A stretch of 64,000 nucleotides of DNA from Clostridiales bacterium (GCA_015056325.1 SVGL01000011.1:26524-90523); one strand, 5' to 3'. Counted from the first letter of the stretch, positions 23,272 to 31,857 are shown. Translations and numbers: made by a program. Notes: a model not told the origin generated them from the letters alone.

Positions 23272-24828
23272 TTATTCTTCGACCTCGCCGACGTTCTCGC
23301 ACTCAAGGCGCACGCCGTCCTGGCCGAAAATCATCACGTTCTTCATGACCACCTTGTCTACATTGATGGCCACCAGACCCTTGCGACTGACCTTCTCCAC
23401 GCCGCAGGCCATGGCAGGGGCCATGGGGGCCGCGTCCGCGCCGCAGGTGATGGACACATTCTCCATCTCCACCCGCTCGATGGGCTTCTCCGGCAGGCCC
23501 AGGAAGTATCCCGCGCAGGCCACATCCGTGGCAGTGACGTTGCGGAAGGCGATCCGCCCGATGCGGGGCGTACGCTCGTCCACCGGCATCTTTTCGCGGG
23601 TCTGGACGTACTCGGTCTTGCCGTCGGGATCGCAGAAATACAGGCAGTTGACCACGTAGGGCGTGCCTACGTTTTCCATCAGCACGTTTTCAAACACGAT
23701 ATCGTCGATCACGCCCTGCTCGCCGCGGCCGCGCCGGGTCTTGATGCGGAGACCGCGGTCAGTGTTACGCATGAGGCAATCGTGCAGGTACACCCGGTGG
23801 ACGCCGCCAGCCATCTCGCTGCCGCAGGTCATGCCGCCGTGGCCGTTTTCCATCAGGCAGTGGCTGATCTCCAGGTCAGAGCAGGGCGTCTTGTAGGTCG
23901 CGCCCATGTACAATTTGCCCGCCTTGATGGCGATGCAGTCGTCCCCCAGGGAGAAGTGCGCGCCCGCCAGCAGGATATGCTGACAGCTTTCCGGGTCAAA
24001 GCCGTCGGTATTGGGGCTGTCAGCCGGAGCGGTGACGTGGATGTTCAGGAATTTCAGGTCCCGGGAGAAGTAGGGCTGCAGGTTCCAGGCCGGGCTGTTG
24101 CGGAAGGAAAGGCCCTGTACGGTCACATCCTCGCAGTCGTTGATGAAGAACATTCGGGGCCGCCACGCACCGCGCATGGTGCGGTGGTTGAGCCACCAAT
24201 CAGCCTTGTCCGCCTGACCGTCCAGCACACCCTCGCCGTAGATGACGACGTCCTTCACCTGATAGCCGCTGATGAAGGAGGCGAAGGTATCCAGCGGATT
24301 GCCCTCCCAGGAGCCCAGGTTCAGGTCGCTGGTCTCGTCGGTGGAGCGGGTCATGCCGGGCAGAATGGGAAACTTCGTACGGTCAGTCTCCAGGTACAGA
24401 GTCGCACCCTTCTGGATCTCAATGCGCACATGGCTCTTGAGGAAGATGGGCAGCACATGGTAATCGCCCGCCGGGATGAGCACGCGTCCCCGCTTGGGGC
24501 AGCAGTTGATGGCCGCCTGGATGGCGGGGGTATCATCATGCTTACCGTCGCCCACCGCGCCAAAGCGGCGGACGTTCAGGGTATAGGTCTCCTCTTCCGT
24601 GCGGAAAACGATGCGGCCCACCTCGGCTTTATCATCCAGCACCTTCACGATGTACTTTGTGTCGGGCCACAAGCCGTAGATGGAGTGCACCACGGTGGTG
24701 GCCGGCGCCCACTCCGCACCGTTGACAAACACACGGTAGGCTTTCCTGGTGTTGTACAGACCGCCGTCGGGCAGCTCCAGCGTCACGCTGCGGGCAGATA
24801 CGAACAGCTTCTTGACTTCAAACATCAT
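23272..24828 (-). CDS. Glycoside hydrolase family 28 (polygalacturonase-type)
   Basis: GH28 enzymes cleave galacturonan or rhamnogalacturonan with inversion on a right-handed beta-helix. This 518-residue protein has all four active-site motifs in order: SPNTDGFD, GDDCIAIKAGK, GHGGMTCGSEM and LRIKTRRG. An N-terminal fibronectin-like segment (about residues 1-85) precedes the pectate-lyase-like RRFGAVGDGKHDDT. No signal peptide is visible, so the enzyme probably acts in the cytoplasm on imported oligogalacturonides, i.e. as an exo-acting enzyme. Its ATG overlaps the upstream stop by 4 bases (ATGA). It is the last gene of a four-gene operon starting at 27445. Confidence 0.92.
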   Translation of the reverse strand: MMFEVKKLFVSARSVTLELPDGGLYNTRKAYRVFVNGAEWAPATTVVHSIYGLWPDTKYIVKVLDDKAEVGRIVFRTEEETYTLNVRRFGAVGDGKHDDTPAIQAAINCCPKRGRVLIPAGDYHVLPIFLKSHVRIEIQKGATLYLETDRTKFPILPGMTRSTDETSDLNLGSWEGNPLDTFASFISGYQVKDVVIYGEGVLDGQADKADWWLNHRTMRGAWRPRMFFINDCEDVTVQGLSFRNSPAWNLQPYFSRDLKFLNIHVTAPADSPNTDGFDPESCQHILLAGAHFSLGDDCIAIKAGKLYMGATYKTPCSDLEISHCLMENGHGGMTCGSEMAGGVHRVYLHDCLMRNTDRGLRIKTRRGRGEQGVIDDIVFENVLMENVGTPYVVNCLYFCDPDGKTEYVQTREKMPVDERTPRIGRIAFRNVTATDVACAGYFLGLPEKPIERVEMENVSITCGADAAPMAPAMACGVEKVSRKGLVAINVDKVVMKNVMIFGQDGVRLECENVGEVEE

Positions 24829-25616
24829 CTCACCCCAAAAACTTCTTCCATCATGTCCGCTGCACGGCTTTCTGCGGTCTGACGCAGGGCGTAGAGCACC
24901 ATGCGGGCCACCGGCAGGTAACGTTCCGGGTCGATCAGGCCCATCTCCACGCCGCTGAGCAGCGCCCACAGCACGATGGCCGTGCCGATCGGGTCACCCT
25001 CGCTGTCCCCGGACAGGTCAGAAGCCAGCAAACCCTGGGCATTGAAGCGCTGCAGCACGCCGGAGAGCGTCTCCCGGTAGATGTCCACCAGGGCGCGCCA
25101 ATGCTCGTACAGCTGGTCGGAGCACAGGGCAATGCCGTCCGCCAGCGCCATGAGGAACCAGGCCTCCTCCCTGAGAGAGTAGCCATATTCCGTCCGGTGC
25201 AGCCGATGCACCCGATCCCACCGTGACAAATGGACGTCCCGGTACATCTTTGCCGTCTGACCCACCTTTTCCATGCGGTTGATGCGCATCTCATAGGCCA
25301 TGCGGAAGGGCAGCGTCTCGTACAGCACGGAAAGCGGTGCATCCGCCGGCTTCTCCAAGCGATCCATCGCCTTCTGGATGGCGGCGCGGTACTTCTCCTC
25401 CCCCGTCTTCTCCAGCGCGAAGAACAGCGTCTTGGTCGCGCCGGGGATGCAGCCGCCCTGGAGGAAGGCCTCCGCGCAGTTCACCACATGACGTGCCAGA
25501 TACGGCGTATGGGGATAACGCATGCAGATGCGCACAGCGAAATCCTCCCGGGCATCCCACACCGCACCGGGCGCCTTAGAAGTCAAGTACTCTCGGAACC
25601 AGCCCATCGGGTTCAT
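24825..25616 (-). CDS. GH105/GH88-like protein, short form
   Basis: The 263-residue protein has the helical-repeat layout of unsaturated rhamnogalacturonyl hydrolases, with segments LYETLPFRMAYEM, GYSLREEAWFLMALADGIALC and GTAIVLWALLSGVEMGLIDPERYLPVARMVL matching the usual order in GH105. It is about 100 residues shorter than the family. At the place where GH105 enzymes carry the catalytic Asp (D-x-x-F-M-x-x-P-F) it reads YETLPF, so catalytic activity is doubtful. It lies between a CE12 esterase and a GH28 gene, so a role in pectin side-chain processing is likely but the reaction is not settled. No signal peptide. Confidence 0.65.
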   Translation of the reverse strand: MNPMGWFREYLTSKAPGAVWDAREDFAVRICMRYPHTPYLARHVVNCAEAFLQGGCIPGATKTLFFALEKTGEEKYRAAIQKAMDRLEKPADAPLSVLYETLPFRMAYEMRINRMEKVGQTAKMYRDVHLSRWDRVHRLHRTEYGYSLREEAWFLMALADGIALCSDQLYEHWRALVDIYRETLSGVLQRFNAQGLLASDLSGDSEGDPIGTAIVLWALLSGVEMGLIDPERYLPVARMVLYALRQTAESRAADMMEEVFGVR

Positions 25617-25646
25617 ATGATCTCTCCTATCGGGTGTATTAAGAGG

Positions 25647-26396
25647 TCAGCACTCCACCTCGAACTCCGCATTGGTCTGGATGCCGAAGTTGTCGCTTTC
25701 GTGCAGGTACAGGGGGAAGTCATAATTCAGCAGCGCGGCGTATTCCCCGCCCAGCTTGTGCAGTTCCCGGGCGATCAGCGCGCCGAAGGCCACCGCACCC
25801 GCAGGCTGCAGGTGGGTATTGTCCTTCTGGCCGCGGGGGAAATGGGGATACACGCCTGCAGGCAGATTCATGTAGTAGTTGGTACGGGCTGCGTCGCCCA
25901 TATTGTCCACCAGCTGCTCGGAGAGGGTGGTCAGATCGATGACGGCCACGCCCAGCTTCTCGCCGGTTCGGCGGGCGGATTCCGCCCACAGATCATGCTT
26001 GTAGCGCATGTTTGCGCCATTTCGGTCAAAGCGGGTCACCGGGGTGATGATCACCGGCGTGGCAGCTTTCTCCCGGGCCACTTTAACGAACTTGCCGAGG
26101 TTCTCCGGGAAGCCTACCTCCGGGTCGGCATAGCGGGCGGGATCCTCCGGCTTCTCGTCGTTGTGACCGAACTGAATGAACAGAAAATCCCCTGCCCCGA
26201 TAGCCGCTGCGATGACGTCCAGATGGCCTTCATCCATAAAGGACTTGGTGGAGCGTCCGTTCAGGGCGTAGTTCTCCACCTTCACGCCTGCGCGCAGGAA
26301 GCGCTCAAACTCCTGGCCGATGCCGGTCTGGGGCCAGGTTTCAATGGTGTTTTTGGCGACGGTAGAATCTCCCGCCCAGTAAATCTTCGGCATCAT
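25647..26396 (-). CDS. Rhamnogalacturonan acetylesterase-type SGNH hydrolase (CE12)
   Basis: The 249-residue protein shows the SGNH blocks in order: GDSTVA (block I with the catalytic Ser at residue 11), NYALNGRSTKSF, FGHND (block III) and DNTHL (block V with the catalytic Asp and His). This block set and the length match CE12, which removes acetyl groups from rhamnogalacturonan or acetylated oligomers. There is no signal peptide, so it acts on imported substrate. It sits 30 bases before the GH105-like gene and 11 bases after the Gfo/Idh gene. Confidence 0.9.
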   Translation of the reverse strand: MMPKIYWAGDSTVAKNTIETWPQTGIGQEFERFLRAGVKVENYALNGRSTKSFMDEGHLDVIAAAIGAGDFLFIQFGHNDEKPEDPARYADPEVGFPENLGKFVKVAREKAATPVIITPVTRFDRNGANMRYKHDLWAESARRTGEKLGVAVIDLTTLSEQLVDNMGDAARTNYYMNLPAGVYPHFPRGQKDNTHLQPAGAVAFGALIARELHKLGGEYAALLNYDFPLYLHESDNFGIQTNAEFEVEC

Positions 26397-26407
26397 CGCT
26401 TCCTCCG

Positions 26408-27445
26408 TCAGCGCTCGATCAACTCCATGTCGGTAAAGGGCGACTTGTCCTCAAAGGGGAACTTAATATGCCAGATGGCGCGCAGGGCATCCATCTGATG
26501 CAGCAGCATTTTGGTCTGCTCATGGGGCATCTCGCAGGGTTCCAGGTTGCCCGACTGCAGGTCGCGCAGGCAGGCCTCCACCTCGTACTCATAGCCGGTG
26601 ATTTGCTCCGGCATCTGGATGCGGCGGATAGGCGTATCCCGGTGATCCTTGTCGTAGATCTCCACCCAGGCAGGGTTGTTGACATTATCCACAATCAGGA
26701 AGCCCTCGGTGCCGTACACCACGCATCTCCGGTCGGAGTTGAACGCCGTGGAGGCCATCAGCTGGGCCATTTTGCCGTCGCGGTACTTGATGGTGATGGT
26801 CTCCGTGCGATCAACACCGGTATCCATCAATTCCACCGTGGAATTAATGCGCACGATGTCATCGCCAAACACCATGGAAGCGAAGTTCAGCACATACACG
26901 CCCAGATCCAGCAGCGCGCCGCCGGCCAGCTTAGGATCCATGATGCGCTCTTTGTGCTCAATGGCGTAGCAGAGGTTGGAGTAGAGCATCCGCGGCTCGC
27001 CGATGACGCCCTGGGCCAGCAAATCGTTGATGATCCACCGGGAGGGCATATAGCGGGGCCAGAGGGCTTCGGCAATGTAAACGCCCTTCTCCCGTGCGAG
27101 GGCGAGGACCTCCTCCGCCTGGTGCAGATTGGGCGTGAAAGCCTTCTCGCACAGGATGGCCTTGCCGGCATGGATGCACATCTTCATCTGCTCCGCGTGG
27201 TGGGAGTGGGGCGTGGCGATGTACACCAGGTGGACATCCGGATCCGCCAGCATGGCCTCGTAGGAGCCGTAGGCGTGCAGGACACCCTCCTCTTTGGCGA
27301 AGGCGTCGGCCTTCTCCTGGCTGCGGGAGGCCACGGCATAGAGCTCCACCGGACGTCCGTTTTTCTTCATCCCGCGGATGGTGCAGCACATAGATCGGGC
27401 GATGGCGCCCGCCCCCAGAATGGCAACGTTCATGATACAGGACAT
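26408..27445 (-). CDS. Gfo/Idh/MocA-family oxidoreductase
   Basis: The 345-residue protein has an N-terminal Rossmann motif (VAILGAGAIARSM), IATPHSHHAEQMKMCIHAGKAILCEKAF (the EKP-type motif, here EKAF) and a C-terminal substrate domain. Family members oxidise or epimerise sugars with NAD(P). The substrate is not readable; from the operon it may be a uronic or deoxy-sugar. I start at 27445 because AGGAGG lies 10 bases upstream; the next ATG (27433) would leave 22 bases. It is the first gene of the Gfo/Idh-CE12-GH105-like-GH28 operon. Confidence 0.88.
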   Translation of the reverse strand: MSCIMNVAILGAGAIARSMCCTIRGMKKNGRPVELYAVASRSQEKADAFAKEEGVLHAYGSYEAMLADPDVHLVYIATPHSHHAEQMKMCIHAGKAILCEKAFTPNLHQAEEVLALAREKGVYIAEALWPRYMPSRWIINDLLAQGVIGEPRMLYSNLCYAIEHKERIMDPKLAGGALLDLGVYVLNFASMVFGDDIVRINSTVELMDTGVDRTETITIKYRDGKMAQLMASTAFNSDRRCVVYGTEGFLIVDNVNNPAWVEIYDKDHRDTPIRRIQMPEQITGYEYEVEACLRDLQSGNLEPCEMPHEQTKMLLHQMDALRAIWHIKFPFEDKSPFTDMELIER

Positions 27446-27473
27446 GGCAAATAAGCCTCCTTATTGAATCGGA

Positions 27474-27487
27474 TGCAATGATTTGCC
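27474..27487. promoter_or_regulatory. Weak LacI-type operator candidate
   Basis: TGCAATGATTTGCC shares the TG-AAT--TTT-C skeleton with the uxaB operator at 19927-19940 and overlaps the predicted transcription start of the pectin operon. The match is partial (about 9 of 14), so this is a hypothesis. Confidence 0.3.
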
Positions 27488-27490
27488 CAT

Positions 27491-27519
27491 ATTGTACCAC
27501 TTTCCGCCCAGAGCGTCAA
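27491..27519 (-). promoter_or_regulatory. Sigma-A promoter of the Gfo/Idh-CE12-GH105-GH28 operon
   Basis: TTGACG (27514-27519) and TACAAT (27491-27496) with a 17-base spacer. Confidence 0.75.
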
Positions 27520-27527
27520 CAAAGGAC

Positions 27528-27560
27528 AACAAAAAACCTCACCGCGATTGCGATGAGGCT
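27528..27560 (-). terminator. Terminator of the tRNA-Arg transcript
   Basis: On the minus strand GCCTCATCGC and GCGGTGAGGT pair and are followed by TTTTTTGTTG, just after the second tRNA gene. Confidence 0.85.
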
Positions 27561-27565
27561 TTGCG

Positions 27566-27639
27566 TGATCCCGGCAGGACTCGAACCTGCGACCTTTTGA
27601 TTCGTAGTCAAACACTCTATCCAGCTGAGCTACGAGACC
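27566..27639 (-). tRNA. tRNA-Arg(ACG), copy 2
   Basis: A 74-base cloverleaf with acceptor arms GGTCTCG/CGGGATC, D arm AGCTC-GAG, anticodon loop CTACGAA (ACG) on a TTTGA/TCAAA stem, and T arm GCAGGTTCGAGTCCTGC. CCA is not encoded. It is identical to the copy at 27688-27761. Confidence 0.97.
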
Positions 27640-27687
27640 ATATGTGTCAGGGAGACGGCAGGTCAGGTCATGAACCTTGTAAAGAAG

Positions 27688-27761
27688 TGATCCCGGCAGG
27701 ACTCGAACCTGCGACCTTTTGATTCGTAGTCAAACACTCTATCCAGCTGAGCTACGAGACC
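27688..27761 (-). tRNA. tRNA-Arg(ACG), copy 1
   Basis: Identical over 74 bases to the copy at 27566-27639, with the same ACG anticodon. It is transcribed first from a consensus promoter at 27808-27836; a 48-base spacer separates the two copies. Confidence 0.97.
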
Positions 27762-27807
27762 ACATCGCCGTCATGCGCATTTCTGCACATTCCCTGACAG
27801 CTCTGAT

Positions 27808-27836
27808 ATCATATCACCAAACTTAGGGAATGTCAA
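27808..27836 (-). promoter_or_regulatory. Sigma-A promoter of the tRNA-Arg pair
   Basis: A perfect TTGACA (27831-27836) and TATGAT (27808-27813) with a 17-base spacer, as expected for stable RNA. Confidence 0.9.
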
Positions 27837-27849
27837 GTACTTTTTTTGA

Positions 27850-27893
27850 ATTTTTTATGAAAATCCGGCTGAAATTTTTTCTTCAGCCGGATC
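27850..27893 (-). terminator. Terminator of aroA-aroC
   Basis: On the minus strand ATCCGGCTGAA and TTCAGCCGGAT form an 11-bp stem followed by TTTCATAAAAAATTC. Confidence 0.82.
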
Positions 27894-27911
27894 TGTACAC
27901 AGTCTATTCGG

Positions 27912-29003
27912 TTATGTCAGACAGCCCTGCCGCTCCTTCCACATCTCCAGGACAGCGATGGCCGCCATGGCCTCCACCACCGGGACGGCACGGAGCAAAA
28001 TGCAGGGATCATGGCGCCCGTGAATCTCGATGTCTGCATTCTCGCCAGTCTTGAGGGAGACGGTCTGCTGCTTTTTCGCGATGGACGGCGTGGGTCGGAT
28101 GGCGCAGCGGAAGAGCACCGGCATGCCGTTGGTGACGCCACCGTTCACTCCCCCGGAGTAGTTCGTTTCCGTGACGACCTTACCTGCTTCCATGCGGAAG
28201 GCGTCGTTGGCCTGGCTGCCCTTCATCGACGCAAAGCCGAAGCCTTCGCCGAATTCCACGCCCTTCACGCCAGGCACGGCGAAAAGCAGGTGGCTCAGTG
28301 AACTCTCCACGCTGTCGAAGAAGGGCGCACCCAGACCTGCAGGCAGACCGCACACCATGCACTCGATCACCCCGCCGACGGAGTCGCCATCCTCGCGGGT
28401 AGCGAGAATCGCCGTTTCCATCTGCGCATCAAGATCAGCCGTCAGCACGGGCAGGTGCATCTGCTTCAGGTAGGCGTAATCGGCAGAAGGGTCAGCATCC
28501 ATGAAGGAGGCGTCCTTCACGTCCCCCAGCTGCTGAATATGGCAGGCGATCTTCACCCCCTGCGCTTCCAGCCACTGGCTGCACAGTGCGCCCGCGGCTA
28601 CGATGGGGGCCGTCAGCCGCCCGGAGAAGGAGCCTCCGCCCCGCCAGTCCTCGTGGCCGAAATAGCGCACGTGGCCGGTGTAATCCGCATGGCCGGGGCG
28701 GAGAAGATCAACACCCTCGCCATAATCCTGGCTGCGCTGGTTGGTATTGCGGATAAGGATGCAGATGGGCTGGCCGGTGGTCTTGCCATCAAGCACGCCG
28801 GAAACAAACTCCGGGGCGTCTGATTCCTTGCGAGTCGTGGTCAGCGGGCTCTGCCCAGGTGCGCGGCGGGCCATCTCCCCCAGCAGGCGATCCATGTTGA
28901 TCTCCATGCCCGCAGGGAAGCCGTCCAGCGTCACGCCAATGGCCTCGCCATGGCTCTGCCCGAAGATGGACAGCATCAAGTGCTGCCCCCAGGTGCTGCT
29001 CAT
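27912..29003 (-). CDS. aroC: Chorismate synthase
   Basis: AroC eliminates phosphate from EPSP to give chorismate, using reduced FMN, the last shared step of aromatic biosynthesis. The 363-residue protein has the signatures GQSHGEAIGVTLDGFPAG, RRAPGQSPLTTTRKE, RPGHADYTG, EDWRGGGSFSGRLTAP, GGVNGGVTNGMP and RHDPCILLRAVPVVEAM. Length and motifs are normal. Its start overlaps the aroA stop by 4 bases (ATGA), so the two enzymes of consecutive steps are co-translated. Confidence 0.97.
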   Translation of the reverse strand: MSSTWGQHLMLSIFGQSHGEAIGVTLDGFPAGMEINMDRLLGEMARRAPGQSPLTTTRKESDAPEFVSGVLDGKTTGQPICILIRNTNQRSQDYGEGVDLLRPGHADYTGHVRYFGHEDWRGGGSFSGRLTAPIVAAGALCSQWLEAQGVKIACHIQQLGDVKDASFMDADPSADYAYLKQMHLPVLTADLDAQMETAILATREDGDSVGGVIECMVCGLPAGLGAPFFDSVESSLSHLLFAVPGVKGVEFGEGFGFASMKGSQANDAFRMEAGKVVTETNYSGGVNGGVTNGMPVLFRCAIRPTPSIAKKQQTVSLKTGENADIEIHGRHDPCILLRAVPVVEAMAAIAVLEMWKERQGCLT

Positions 29004-30271
29004 TCAGCCTTTCCTCCAAGGTTCTGGTATACGTTCACAAACTCGGGCCAGGATTTGTTCAGCGCCTCCACGCTGGACGCCACGACAGGCTCCTGCGCAA
29101 TGGATGCGGCGATCATCCCCAGCATGACCATCCGGTGATCGTTGTAATTCGGCAGCTTGACGCCGCCCTTCAGGGCCTTCACGCCCTGGATGACAATGGT
29201 GTCGCCTTCCGCCCGGGCATTGCCGCCCAGCAGATTGAGCGTTTCCACCGTAGCCGCCAGACGGTCGCACTCCTTCAAGCGGAGACGGCCGCAGCCGGTG
29301 AGGCGGCTCTCCCCTTCCGCCAGCTGGCACACCAGCGCCAGAATGGGCACGATGTCGGGGCAGCCCGCCATATCCAGGGTTGCGCCGATGAGCTTGTCTG
29401 CGGCAACGGTCACGCCGGAAGCATCCTCCGTAACCTTCGCACCGAGGGCCGCCAAATGGGCCAGCACAGCCCGGTCGCCCTGGGTAGTTTCCTTCGCCAG
29501 GCCAGTGACGGTCACCTGATGGCCCAGCGCATCCGCGCAGAGCAGCACCGCCGCCTGGGAATAATCGCCGGACAGCTGGCCGTCCTTGGCCTGGTAACTC
29601 TGCTTGCCCACGATGCGCCAGGAGAAGGGGGCGACTTCTTCCAACTGGATGCCGCTTTGCTGCAGGGCCTCCACCGTCATGCGGATGTAGCCGGCGCTTT
29701 CCACCGGCGGCTGCACAGTCAGGGTGGAATCCTCCTCCAGCAGCGGCAGCGCAAACAGGAGTCCCGACACAAACTGGCTGGACACATTGCCGGGCAGTAC
29801 ATAATGACCAGCCTCCAGCTCGCCGCGAACGGTCAGCTCCGCCGCGCCGTCGCAGCCCACGCCCATGCGCCAGCGGACGCCCCGGGGGACGAACAGATCC
29901 TGGTACACATCCATCGGACGCTGGCTGAGCCTGCCGTGCATGCGGAAGATGCCGCCCTTTGTCATTGCCAGGGCGATGGGCACAAAGAAACGCAGTGTGG
30001 AGCCGCTCTCGCCGCAGTCCAGCACGGGCAGCTTAGTAATTTTCTTTGCCTGACCAGTGATGGTCAGCGCGTCATCCTGCTGTTCAATTTTCGCCCCCAA
30101 AGCCTTGAGGCAGCGGGCGGTGGCTGCCATATCATCGCTGTCCATAAAGCCGCCCAGGGTCGTGGTTCCCTTGGTCAAACTGGCACAGATCATCCGGCGA
30201 TGGGCCTCGCTCTTGGAGGCCGGCGCGGCGACCGTGCCCCTCAAGGGCGCAGGAAAAAACGTCATGTCCAT
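29000..30271 (-). CDS. aroA: 3-phosphoshikimate 1-carboxyvinyltransferase (EPSP synthase)
   Basis: AroA transfers the enolpyruvyl group of PEP to shikimate-3-phosphate. The 423-residue protein has APASKSEAHRRMICASL (variant of the S-K-S-x-x-x-R motif), LDCGESGSTLRFFVPIAL, GRLSQRPMD, GDYSQAAVLL, DIVPILALVC, RLRLKECDRL and NDHRMVMLG. GESGSTLR in place of GNAGTA places it away from the plant-like class I enzymes. I start at 30271; a TTG two codons upstream has better spacing to AAGGAG and cannot be excluded. It is the first gene of aroA-aroC. Confidence 0.94.
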   Translation of the reverse strand: MDMTFFPAPLRGTVAAPASKSEAHRRMICASLTKGTTTLGGFMDSDDMAATARCLKALGAKIEQQDDALTITGQAKKITKLPVLDCGESGSTLRFFVPIALAMTKGGIFRMHGRLSQRPMDVYQDLFVPRGVRWRMGVGCDGAAELTVRGELEAGHYVLPGNVSSQFVSGLLFALPLLEEDSTLTVQPPVESAGYIRMTVEALQQSGIQLEEVAPFSWRIVGKQSYQAKDGQLSGDYSQAAVLLCADALGHQVTVTGLAKETTQGDRAVLAHLAALGAKVTEDASGVTVAADKLIGATLDMAGCPDIVPILALVCQLAEGESRLTGCGRLRLKECDRLAATVETLNLLGGNARAEGDTIVIQGVKALKGGVKLPNYNDHRMVMLGMIAASIAQEPVVASSVEALNKSWPEFVNVYQNLGGKAE

Positions 30272-30375
30272 AGGCAAGGTATACTCCTTTGCATGAGGAT
30301 CGATTTTCATCTGCCCTATCTTAACATAAGTTCCCGCGTCCGTGTTGTATTTGTACTGTTTTTCGCCCATCATGT

Positions 30376-30421
30376 ACAACAAAAAAACAATGGCGGCTGA
30401 CACACATGCATCAGCCGCCGG
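30376..30421 (-). terminator. Terminator of trpS
   Basis: On the minus strand GGCGGCTGA and TCAGCCGCC form a 9-bp stem followed by ATTGTTTTTTTG. Confidence 0.9.
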
Positions 30422-30438
30422 GAAGGTATTATGTTGAA

Positions 30439-31458
30439 TCAGCCCCTTGCCGCGAAGCCGACCTTCTTCTGCACCTTGCGCAGGGTCTTGTTGGCCAGGT
30501 AGGAAGCGGTCTTGGCATTCTCATCCAGCACGCCCTGGAGGTAAGCCTTATCGGCGATCAGCCGTTTGTACTCGGTCTGCATGGGCTCCAAAGCCGCGAT
30601 GACGCAGTCCGCCACGCGGTTCTTCAGCGCGCCGTAGCCCTGGCCCTGCATTTCGTTCACCAGCACGTCGATCTCGCCCGCGCCGAGGGCACTCATGATG
30701 CTCAGCAGGTTGGAGACGCCAGGCTTGTTCTCCGGATCAAAGCGGATCTCGCCGTCGGAGTCGGTCACCGCGCGCTTGATCTTGCGGCGGATGGTGTCGG
30801 GATCGTCGGTCAGGGCGACAAAGGTGTCCTCGGGGTCGGACTTGGACATCTTGCGGGTGGGCTCCTGCAGGCTCATGATGCGGCTGCCGACCTTCTGGAT
30901 GTAGCCCTCGGGGATGGTGAACACGTCGCCGTACACGCCGTTGAAGCGCTGGGCGATGTCGCGGCAGATTTCCAGGTGCTGCTTCTGGTCGTGGCCCACG
31001 GGCACCAAGTTGGTCTGATAGAGCAGGATGTCCGCCGCCATCAGCACGGGATAGGTGAACAGGCCGACATTGATGTTGTCCGCATGCTTGGCGGACTTGT
31101 CCTTGAACTGGGTCATGCGGTTCATTTCGCCCATGTAGGTGAAGCAATTCAGGATCCATGCCAGCTCCGCATGGCCGGAAACATGGCTCTGGCAGTAGAT
31201 GAGGCTCTTCTTGGGGTCGATGCCGCTGGCGATGTAGATCGCGGCCAGCTCCAGGCAGCGGCGGCGCAGCTCAGCGGGATTCTGGCGGACGGTGATGGCA
31301 TGCATATCCACGATGGAGTAGATGCAGTCATAGTCGTCCTGCAGCTTGGAGAAGTTCTTCAGCGCGCCGATGTAGTTGCCCAGGGTCAGCGTGCCGGAGG
31401 GCTGGATACCGGAGAAAATGATCGGTTTCTTCTCGGGCTTGATGATGGTCTCGGACAT
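30439..31458 (-). CDS. trpS: Tryptophan--tRNA ligase
   Basis: TrpRS charges tRNA-Trp. The 339-residue class-I synthetase has the HIGH-type motif as SGIQPSGTLTLGNYIGAL, VDMHAITV, VPVGHDQKQHLEICRDIA and the KMSKS motif RKMSKSDP (about residue 200). The start at 31458 follows GAGGAGG at 8 bases; an in-frame ATG at 31527 lies inside the leader repeat and is rejected. Upstream is a T-box leader with a Trp specifier, and between its terminator and the start codon lies a repeat also found before valS. Confidence 0.96.
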   Translation of the reverse strand: MSETIIKPEKKPIIFSGIQPSGTLTLGNYIGALKNFSKLQDDYDCIYSIVDMHAITVRQNPAELRRRCLELAAIYIASGIDPKKSLIYCQSHVSGHAELAWILNCFTYMGEMNRMTQFKDKSAKHADNINVGLFTYPVLMAADILLYQTNLVPVGHDQKQHLEICRDIAQRFNGVYGDVFTIPEGYIQKVGSRIMSLQEPTRKMSKSDPEDTFVALTDDPDTIRRKIKRAVTDSDGEIRFDPENKPGVSNLLSIMSALGAGEIDVLVNEMQGQGYGALKNRVADCVIAALEPMQTEYKRLIADKAYLQGVLDENAKTASYLANKTLRKVQKKVGFAARG

Positions 31459-31478
31459 GGTGGTTTCCTCCTCAAATT

Positions 31479-31562
31479 CGGCCATCACTCCTCTTCGTGG
31501 AGCGCTGGCTACACTCGGCGATTGCAAGCAATCGCTCTCGTTAGTCGGACTTTGTCCGACCT
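31479..31562 (-). repeat. Structured leader repeat, trpS copy
   Basis: The 84-base element contains three hairpins, described on the plus strand: CTCC/GGAG, GCGATTGC-AA-GCAATCGC and GTCGGAC-TTT-GTCCGAC. They are joined by the conserved linker GCGCTGGCTACACTCGG and a TCTCG-TAG segment. The valS copy (52391-52480) keeps the linker but changes all three stems in a compensatory way. It lies after the T-box terminator and ends about 15 bases before the trpS ribosome site. Confidence 0.8.
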
Positions 31563-31610
31563 CAATGACTGACCACAGACCGGGGACGCCCTACGTCAGC
31601 GTAATTGATG

Positions 31611-31851
31611 AAATAAAAAACAGCCTCTATCCCCTACCATTGGGGACAGATGACTGCGGTGCCACCCCACTTCACGGGCAAAAGTCCGTGCGCTCGATCC
31701 TGTTAACGGTGGAAGCCGTCGCGGGATACGCAGGCTTGCGCCCTTCCCCCGCGCCCTCGAAGCCCCAATGTCCTCGCCGTCCGCCGCCGGGCTTGCACTG
31801 TCTCCGGCTCGCTGTGGGTGACCTGACGATTCCGCTGCTTCTCATCGGTGT
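31611..31851 (-). promoter_or_regulatory. T-box leader of trpS with terminator
   Basis: The leader carries the T-box sequence AAGTGGGGTGGCACCGCAG (about 31655-31674). A terminator follows: CATCTGTCCCC pairs with GGGGATAGAGG before TTTTTTATTTC (31611-31656). Stem I upstream holds GATGAGAAG and a distal loop region, and a TGG triplet in GACATTGGGGC sits where the specifier should be, matching tRNA-Trp. Uncharged tRNA-Trp would stabilise the antiterminator and raise trpS expression. Confidence 0.88.
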
Positions 31852-31857
31852 TGCTAT

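Noticed and set aside
27566..27761. Tandem tRNA-Arg genes as an integration site
   Set aside because: The duplicate copies are complete and share one promoter and terminator. No integrase gene or attachment-type partial repeat is nearby.
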